Shown here: positions 58,490 to 64,000 of the stretch, one piece after another
Layout of the letters: each line of letters starts with the position of its first letter
Position numbering within the stretch: the first letter of the stretch is position 1
Origin: Nocardioides marmoriginsengisoli
Lineage (GTDB): Bacteria > Actinomycetota > Actinomycetes > Propionibacteriales > Nocardioidaceae
Length of the DNA: 64,000 bases
Reading direction: 5' to 3'
NCBI RefSeq assembly: GCF_003725695.1
Contig: NZ_RJSE01000008.1
Location: 264,981 to 328,980, forward strand
Notes under the pieces: generated by a model
The model's database searches: none
What the model saw: the letters and a program-made list of their open reading frames with translations, nothing else
Told to the model about the DNA's origin: nothing
Translations under genes and position numbers: made by a program

Positions 58490-59632
58490 ATGCTTTCACC
58501 AACTCTGCGGCACCCGCTGCGGGCAGCTGCTGCTGTCGTGGTCGCCGTCCTGGCGGCCTCGACGCTCGCGGCTTGTGGCAGCTCGGACGAGAAGTCCGAC
58601 TCGCCCGGCGCTGCGGCGTCCGGCGCCTGGCTGGACGAGGCCAAGGCGATCGCCGACAAGGCTGTCGTCGTACCGACCGAGATCGCGGTCAAGTCGCTCG
58701 GCGCCGTGAAGCCGGCCGCCGACATGACGGTCTTCTTCGTCGGCTGCGACCAGTCGATCCCCGGCTGCGTCGCGCAGGTCGAGGGCGTCCGGCAGGCGAC
58801 CGACGCGCTGGGCTACGAGCTCAAGATCTGTGACGCCAAGACCGACGTCGCGTCGTTCCAGAACTGCATGAGCCAGGCGGTCAACGCAAAGCCCGACGTG
58901 ATCGTCAACAACGCGCGCCCGGCCGCCGACGCCGCCGAGTCGTACGCCAAGGCGCACTCCGAGGACATCCCGGTGATCGGCCAGTTCACCTCCGAGCAGC
59001 CGGACGCCGAGAAGGGCAACGTCGTCGAGGTCGGCAACGTTTGCGAGCTCGAGGGCCAGCTGCTCGGCAGCTACGTGGTCGCCGAGTCGAAGGGCAAGGC
59101 CAACGTCGCGATCTTCGCCGACACCGTCTACGGCTGCAACGGCCAGCGCGCCGAGGGCGTCAAGTCCGCCCTGGACAAGTGCGAGACCTGTGAGGTGACC
59201 GTCGACCGGTTCAGCGCGGCGACCGCGATGACCGACCTGCCGCCGGCGCTGCAGGCCAAGATCCAGTCGAAGCCGAACCTGAACTGGATCATCGGCACCC
59301 CCGGGTTCTCCGGTGTGCTGGCCGCTGACGCGGTACGCCAGGCCGGCAAGGCGGATGCCATCGACGTCGGCACCTTCGACGGCGACGAGCCCAGCCTGGC
59401 GCTGGTCCGCAAGGGCGACATCATCAAGGTCGACGTCACGTCCGGTGTCTACGAGAACGGCTGGACGGTGCTCGACGCCGCGCTGCGGCTGAAGGCCGGT
59501 CAGGCGATCCCGAACAACATCGAGAACCCGACCCAGCTCCTGATGACCAAGGAGAGCGCTCCGTCCTCGGGCACCTACGAAGGCGCCCAGGACTTCCGCG
59601 AGCAGTTCAAGGCGCTCTGGGGCGTGAGCTGA
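58490..59632 (+). CDS. ABC transporter substrate-binding lipoprotein (ribose type)
   Basis: A 380-residue lipoprotein with lipobox LAAC (Cys about residue 29) and a periplasmic-binding fold of the sugar type I group (MTVFFVGCDQSIPGCVAQVEGV, KPDVIVNNARPAAD, GTFDGDEPSLALVRKG). At least eight further Cys residues in the mature part suggest several disulfides, rare for this family. It delivers its ligand to the permease and ATPase encoded downstream; ligand unknown. Confidence 0.87.
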   Translation: MLSPTLRHPLRAAAAVVVAVLAASTLAACGSSDEKSDSPGAAASGAWLDEAKAIADKAVVVPTEIAVKSLGAVKPAADMTVFFVGCDQSIPGCVAQVEGVRQATDALGYELKICDAKTDVASFQNCMSQAVNAKPDVIVNNARPAADAAESYAKAHSEDIPVIGQFTSEQPDAEKGNVVEVGNVCELEGQLLGSYVVAESKGKANVAIFADTVYGCNGQRAEGVKSALDKCETCEVTVDRFSAATAMTDLPPALQAKIQSKPNLNWIIGTPGFSGVLAADAVRQAGKADAIDVGTFDGDEPSLALVRKGDIIKVDVTSGVYENGWTVLDAALRLKAGQAIPNNIENPTQLLMTKESAPSSGTYEGAQDFREQFKALWGVS

Positions 59633-59676
59633 TCCACCCGCTCGAAGCCCGACACGATCTGGAGAGGAGACCCTGA

Positions 59677-61185
59677 ATGAATACCCTGGAACTCGCCGCG
59701 GTGACGAAGTCGTTCCCCGGTCAGCGAGCGCTCGACAACGTCGACTTCACGGTCGCCAAGGGAGAGATCCACGCTCTTCTGGGGCACAACGGTTCAGGCA
59801 AGTCCACTCTGATCAAGATCATGTCGGGGTTCTACCTGCCCGACGGTGGTCCCGCCTCCTACTCCGTCGCCGGACACAGCATGAAGTTCGGCGACGGGGT
59901 GGGGGTGGGGCGTGCCGGGGTCAGGTTCATCCACCAGGACATCGGTCTGCTCGACGACCTCACCGTCCTGGAGAACCTGCGGCTCGGCTCGGGCACCTAC
60001 GACGCAGGCCTCCTCGGGAGGATCCGGTGGGGCTCGGAGCGTGCCGCCGCGGTGGCACGTCTCAACGACCTCGGCCTCGACCACATCGATCCGGACGCCG
60101 TCGTCGGCCGGCTCAGCGCGGTCGAGCGGACCGAGGTCGCGATCGCGCGCGCCCTGGACGTCGAGTCGGCGATCAGCGTGCTCGTGCTCGACGAGGCGAC
60201 GGCCGCGCTGCCCAGCGGTCAGGTCGAGCACCTCTTCGCCCTGGTACGACGCCTGGTCGCCCGCGGCGTCGGGGTCGTCTACGTGACCCATCGCCTCGAA
60301 GAGGTGCTGGCGATCGCGGACCGGGTCACCGTGCTCCGCGACGGCGAGGTCGTGCTGAGGAGCCAGGTCGCGGACCTGACCCAGCAGTCGCTCGCCCGGG
60401 TGATCGCCGGCATGGACGTGGGACCGGTGCGCGACGACGACCGGGCGCCGCGGGAGCCGGGCGCCGACCCGGTGCTGGAGTTCCGCGACGTGCACGTGGG
60501 CAGCGAGCTCCGCGGAGCCACCTTCGCGGTGCACCCGGGGGAGATCGTCGGCGTCGCCGGACTCAGCGGCTCGGGCGTGCACGAGATCGTCCGGCTCCTC
60601 GAAGGCTCCCAGGGCCTCGGCTCCGGAGAGGTCCTGCTCGGCGGGACTCCCGTACGCAAGTTCGGCGCCCGTGCCCTCAGACGGCACCGGGCGGCGGTGC
60701 TCCCGGGGGAGCGGACCCGCAAGCGCATCGTCGGGATGAGCGTCGCCGAGAACCTGACCATCGGAGACCTGACCCCGTTCTGGCGCGGCGGCTTCTTCCG
60801 GCACCGGGCCGAACGCCGTGAGGCGACCGAGGCGATCCGCCGGTTCTCCATCCTTCCCGGCGACCCGGACCAGGCCATCGAGCTGCTCAGCGGCGGCAAC
60901 GCCCAGAAGGTCTACGTCGCGCGCTGGCTGCGGACCAACCCGCAGGTACTGATCCTCGAGGAGCCGACGCACGGCGTCGACGTCGGCGGTTCCGCCGACA
61001 TCCTGCGCTTCGTCTCCGAGGTCGCCGCCGACCACGGCGTCGCCGTGCTGCTCTGCTCCTCCGACACCGATGACCTCGAAGCAACGTGCGACCGCGTCGT
61101 GATCCTTCGCGATGGCGTCGTCGCCGAACAACTCACCGACAGGGAGATCACCCGTGAGCGAATCGTTGAGCTCTGCTATGCCTGA
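59677..61185 (+). CDS. Ribose-type ABC transporter, double ATPase
   Basis: A 502-residue protein with two fused ABC domains (RbsA-like). First: Walker A GHNGSGKSTL, Walker B VLVLDEATAAL, with a signature weakened to LSAVERTEVA. Second: the P-loop is degenerate (GLSGSGVHE, no Lys) but the signature LSGGNAQKV and ILEEPTHGVD are intact. One complete and one degenerate site is the norm in this family. It energises the adjacent permease. Confidence 0.93.
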   Translation: MNTLELAAVTKSFPGQRALDNVDFTVAKGEIHALLGHNGSGKSTLIKIMSGFYLPDGGPASYSVAGHSMKFGDGVGVGRAGVRFIHQDIGLLDDLTVLENLRLGSGTYDAGLLGRIRWGSERAAAVARLNDLGLDHIDPDAVVGRLSAVERTEVAIARALDVESAISVLVLDEATAALPSGQVEHLFALVRRLVARGVGVVYVTHRLEEVLAIADRVTVLRDGEVVLRSQVADLTQQSLARVIAGMDVGPVRDDDRAPREPGADPVLEFRDVHVGSELRGATFAVHPGEIVGVAGLSGSGVHEIVRLLEGSQGLGSGEVLLGGTPVRKFGARALRRHRAAVLPGERTRKRIVGMSVAENLTIGDLTPFWRGGFFRHRAERREATEAIRRFSILPGDPDQAIELLSGGNAQKVYVARWLRTNPQVLILEEPTHGVDVGGSADILRFVSEVAADHGVAVLLCSSDTDDLEATCDRVVILRDGVVAEQLTDREITRERIVELCYA

Positions 61186-62194
61186 CCTGGCCGCCGAGGT
61201 GGCCGACGGGCCGACCCGTGCCCGGGCGCGCCGGTTCTCCGCCGGCAACCTGGTCGAGCGCTGGGCGGGACCGGCGATCCTGGTCGCGCTGATGGTCACC
61301 TTCACCATCGCCTCGCCCGGCATCTTCCTGACCAGCAGCAACCTGCTGGCCGTGGTCAACAACCAGACCATCGCGGCGGTCGTCGCGCTCGGTCTGCTGT
61401 TCCCGCTGGCCTCCGGAGTCTTCGACATCTCCATCGGCGGCGTGATCACGCTGTCGGTGATCGTCTCGGCGTGGATGTTCCAGAGCACCGAGGGCAGCAT
61501 GCCGGTCGCCCTGGTCATCCTGCTCACCCTGGCGGTCGGCGCGACCGCAGGCCTGATCAACGCGTTCCTGGTGGTCAAGCTCAAGATCGACCCGTTCATC
61601 GTCACCCTGGGATCGGGCTCGGTCTTCCTCGGCATCTCGCAGCTGATCGCGAACGGCCAGGTGATCTCGAAGGACATCCCGGACGGCTACACCAAGCTCG
61701 GCCGCGGCGAGCTCCTCGGCGTCCCGAACCCGATCGTGCTGGTGATCGTGCTGGCGCTCGTCGTCTTCTACGTCCTGGAGTACACCCCGCTCGGCCGGAT
61801 GGTCTACGCCACCGGAGCCGGCCGGGAGCCGGCCCGCCTGGCCGGAGTGCCGACCGACCGGATCCTGTTCCTGGCATTCGTCATCTCGGCGGTCTGCGCC
61901 TCGCTGGCCGGCCTGCTGTACACCTCGCGGATCGGCACCGGGCAGCCCGACGTCGGCGGTCAGTACCTGCTGCCCTGCTACGCGGCCGCGTTCCTCGGCT
62001 CGACGATGATCAAGCCCGGCCGCTTCAACGTCCTCGGCCTGCTGGTCGGCCTCGGGATCCTCGCGATCGGCATCAACGGACTCCAGCTCGAAGGCATCCC
62101 GTTCTGGATGATCTCGACCTTCCAGGGCGGTGCGCTGATCCTCGCCGTCGTCTTCGCGAAGGTGCGCACCCAGAAGACCGCAGCCGGCAGCTGA
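61154..62194 (+). CDS. Ribose-type ABC transporter permease
   Basis: A 346-residue permease with about ten helices of the RbsC/BPD-transp-2 family: NNQTIAAVVALGLLFPLASGVFDISIGG, GLINAFLVVKLKIDPFIVTLG and the cytoplasmic EAA-like ATGAGREPARLAGVPTDR. GTG 61154 is preferred, with AGGGAG 8-14 bases upstream; ATG 61178 is an alternative. It overlaps the ATPase gene by 32 bases. Confidence 0.9.
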   Translation: MSESLSSAMPDLAAEVADGPTRARARRFSAGNLVERWAGPAILVALMVTFTIASPGIFLTSSNLLAVVNNQTIAAVVALGLLFPLASGVFDISIGGVITLSVIVSAWMFQSTEGSMPVALVILLTLAVGATAGLINAFLVVKLKIDPFIVTLGSGSVFLGISQLIANGQVISKDIPDGYTKLGRGELLGVPNPIVLVIVLALVVFYVLEYTPLGRMVYATGAGREPARLAGVPTDRILFLAFVISAVCASLAGLLYTSRIGTGQPDVGGQYLLPCYAAAFLGSTMIKPGRFNVLGLLVGLGILAIGINGLQLEGIPFWMISTFQGGALILAVVFAKVRTQKTAAGS

Positions 62195-62230
62195 CGCCGG
62201 CACCCGACCTCTGATCCGAAGGAGACAACG

Positions 62231-63067
62231 ATGGGCAAGCTAGACGGAAAGGTCGCGCTGATCACCGGCGCGGCCCGCGGCCAGGGGCGCGCGCACGCGC
62301 TCGCGATGGCCCGCGAGGGCGCCACGATCGTGGCTGCCGACCTGTGTCGCGACCTGGAGACGGTGCCGTACCCGCTCGGGACGACGGCCGACTTGGCCGA
62401 GACCAAGGCCGCGGTGGAGGCGACCGGCTCCCGGTGCGTCACCGCCGAGGTCGACGTCCGCGACACCGAGGCCCTGGCCGCGCTGGTGGCCGACACCGTC
62501 GCGCAGCTCGGCTCGATCGACATCTGCGTCGCGAACGCCGGCGTCTGCGGCTTCGGCCAGTTCTGGGAGATCACCGACCAGGCCTGGGACGAGATGATCG
62601 GGGTGGACCTGACCGGCGTCTTCAAGACGTTGCGGGCGGTCGTGCCGCGGATGCTCGCCCAGGGCTCCGGCCGGATCGTCGCGACCTCCTCGATGGCCGG
62701 CCACATGGGCGTGCCGAACCTGGCTCACTACGTGGCCGCCAAGTGGGGTGTCATCGGTCTGGTCAAGACACTCGCCCTCGAGCTCGCGCAGCACGGCGTC
62801 ACCGTCAACGCGGTCTGCCCGGCCACGGTCGACACCCCGATGGTGCACAACGCTCCCTTCTACGGGCTGTTCTGTCCCGATCAGGACGCGCCGACCAAGG
62901 AGTCGGTCGAGCCGTCGTACGCCGCGATGAGCCCGATGGGGATCCCCTGGGTGAGCCCGGACGACATCGCCCAGGCGGCGCTGTACCTGGTCTCCGACGA
63001 GGCGCGCTACGTGAACGGCTCCACCCTCGATGTCAGCACCGCTGCGTCTGCGGGGTTGCCCGGATGA
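62231..63067 (+). CDS. Mycofactocin-coupled SDR oxidoreductase 2
   Basis: A 278-residue dehydrogenase: [20 protein letters not shown], the family insertion with [25 protein letters not shown] and [11 protein letters not shown] with Ser, Tyr and Lys intact, and the long C-terminal loop [17 protein letters not shown]. By family knowledge it oxidises an alcohol with non-exchanging NAD and needs mycofactocin. AGGAG 8 bases before ATG. It overlaps ridA by 4 bases. Confidence 0.9.
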   Translation: MGKLDGKVALITGAARGQGRAHALAMAREGATIVAADLCRDLETVPYPLGTTADLAETKAAVEATGSRCVTAEVDVRDTEALAALVADTVAQLGSIDICVANAGVCGFGQFWEITDQAWDEMIGVDLTGVFKTLRAVVPRMLAQGSGRIVATSSMAGHMGVPNLAHYVAAKWGVIGLVKTLALELAQHGVTVNAVCPATVDTPMVHNAPFYGLFCPDQDAPTKESVEPSYAAMSPMGIPWVSPDDIAQAALYLVSDEARYVNGSTLDVSTAASAGLPG

Positions 63068-63495
63068 CGACCACTTCCTCGCACGAGGGCTTCAGCCCCG
63101 ATCACCTGCGCTTCCCCGGGATGTCGCAGGCGGTCCGCACCGGCGCCGCCGTGATCGTCTCCGGACAGGTCGGCCTGGACGCCACCGGCAAGCTCGTCTC
63201 GGACGACCCGTACGAGCAGGCCAAGCAGTCCCTGGTCAACGTCCAGCTGGCTCTCGAAGGAGTCGGCGCGACGCTGTCGCAGGTCACCAAGCTGGTCTGC
63301 TACCTGACCGATCCGGGTCACTTCCCGGCGTACAGCACGGCGAAGCGGGAGATCTTCGGGCCGCAGAACGGCGACGACGCCCCGGCGAGCACCACGGTCG
63401 TGGTGGCGGCGCTGCTCGATCCGCGGATGCTGATCGAGGTCGAGGCGTACGCCTACATCGCGGAGCCGGCACCGGCCGAGCTCGATCCCTCGTGA
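63064..63495 (+). CDS. RidA family protein
   Basis: A 143-residue RidA/YjgF/UK114 protein: [48 protein letters not shown] and a C-terminal [13 protein letters not shown]. Typical members hydrolyse reactive imines or enamines from PLP enzymes. In the Arg-containing active type the residue would lie near CYLTDP; it is not obvious here, so this may be a divergent subgroup. ATGA overlap with the SDR and TGATG overlap with pdxS. Confidence 0.87.
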   Translation: MTTTSSHEGFSPDHLRFPGMSQAVRTGAAVIVSGQVGLDATGKLVSDDPYEQAKQSLVNVQLALEGVGATLSQVTKLVCYLTDPGHFPAYSTAKREIFGPQNGDDAPASTTVVVAALLDPRMLIEVEAYAYIAEPAPAELDPS

Positions 63496-64000
63496 TGACC
63501 TCCCAGCAGCCTTCGACGACCGGTACCTCGCGGGTGAAGCGTGGGATGGCGGAGATGTTGAAGGGCGGGGTGATCATGGATGTCGTCAACGCCGAGCAGG
63601 CGAAGATCGCCGAGGATGCTGGTGCGGTCGCGGTGATGGCCTTGGAGCGCGTTCCGGCTGATATCCGTGCCCAGGGCGGGGTCTCGCGGATGAGTGACCC
63701 GGACATGATCGACGGCATCGTGGAGGCGGTCTCGATCCCGGTGATGGCCAAGGCCCGGATCGGGCACTTCGCCGAGGCCCAGATCCTGCAGTCGCTCGGT
63801 GTGGACTACATCGATGAGTCCGAGGTGCTGACCCCGGCCGACTATGCGAACCACATCGACAAGTGGGCCTTCACGGTCCCGTTCGTGTGCGGGGCGACGA
63901 ACCTGGGTGAGGCGCTGCGGCGGATCACCGAGGGCGCGGCGATGATCCGCTCCAAGGGCGAGGCCGGGACTGGGGATGTGTCGAACGCGGTGACGCACAT
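63495..64000 (+). CDS. pdxS: Pyridoxal 5'-phosphate synthase subunit PdxS (partial)
   Basis: The first 168 residues of PdxS, which makes PLP from ribose 5-phosphate, glyceraldehyde 3-phosphate and ammonia with PdxT. Motifs [19 protein letters not shown] (Asp and Lys of the active site), [40 protein letters not shown] and [11 protein letters not shown] are all present. It starts on the last base of the ridA stop (TGATG). Third positions are somewhat richer in T and A than its neighbours. The end lies outside the window. Confidence 0.95.
   Translation, partial: MTSQQPSTTGTSRVKRGMAEMLKGGVIMDVVNAEQAKIAEDAGAVAVMALERVPADIRAQGGVSRMSDPDMIDGIVEAVSIPVMAKARIGHFAEAQILQSLGVDYIDESEVLTPADYANHIDKWAFTVPFVCGATNLGEALRRITEGAAMIRSKGEAGTGDVSNAVTH

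Overview
The window is a chromosomal segment of a high-GC actinobacterium. Supporting signs are the very high GC at third codon positions, GTG and TTG starts, the block mfd - SurA-like lipoprotein - mazG - eno - divIC - DUF501 - ppx, mycothiol S-conjugate amidase (mca), DUF4307, and three SDRs of the mycofactocin-coupled type. The combination fits Nocardioidaceae or a close relative, but no rRNA or marker in the window fixes the genus. Many genes carry a TANNNT box 6-7 bases before the start codon, which suggests that leaderless transcripts are common here.

Layout. 1-3.1 kb: 3' end of glpD, a VOC protein, and a lone PstB-type ATPase behind a PHO-box-like repeat, coupled to a lytic transglycosylase. 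3.2-15 kb: housekeeping block from mfd to peptide deformylase, then a tRNA with anticodon UAA and an unexpectedly short variable arm. 15.1-18 kb: SRPBCC/ArsR pair with a palindromic operator, a cyclic-di-AMP riboswitch ahead of an NlpC/P60 hydrolase, and DUF6153 plus DUF305 proteins. 18-28.4 kb: secreted or envelope enzymes (GH16, endoglycoceramidase-like GH5, SGNH hydrolase, a degenerate-M23/EEP fusion), an orphan adenine methylase with an AraC regulator, and a BI-1 protein. 28.5-33.2 kb: cystathionine beta-synthase behind a palindromic operator, a structured intergenic region, YigZ, GH2 and LysE. 33.3-37.1 kb: copper-type envelope cluster (YcnI, CopC-CopD fusion, His-rich lipoprotein). 37.1-38.9 kb: guanidine-III riboswitch with its Gdx exporter, tautomerase, YnfA, YCII.

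38.9-45.1 kb is the accessory zone, visibly richer in A+T: an EBP-like membrane protein with a divergent TetR regulator, an AbiEii/XRE toxin-antitoxin pair, an MpaB-like DUF2236 protein, msrA, DUF5995 and an RHH/Doc toxin-antitoxin pair. The 3' end of msrA is present as two further direct copies that bracket the AbiEii/XRE pair and the DUF2236 gene. This looks like an integration site that has been used more than once.

45.1-53.4 kb: a tightly overlapping operon metB - DUF202 - glmL-like - AI-2E transporter - ilvA, then greA, DUF4307, mca and a small membrane protein. 52.6-64 kb: a TetR-controlled catabolic region. Two overlapping TetR genes lie upstream of an NTF2-like protein and an SDR. Divergently, a long polycistron encodes an SDR pseudoenzyme, a mycofactocin-type SDR, a PLP aminotransferase, a ribose-type ABC importer, a second mycofactocin-type SDR, RidA and the start of pdxS. 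Read together, this looks like uptake of a small polar compound, mycofactocin-dependent oxidation of an alcohol, PLP chemistry and imine clean-up. The substrate cannot be read from the sequence.
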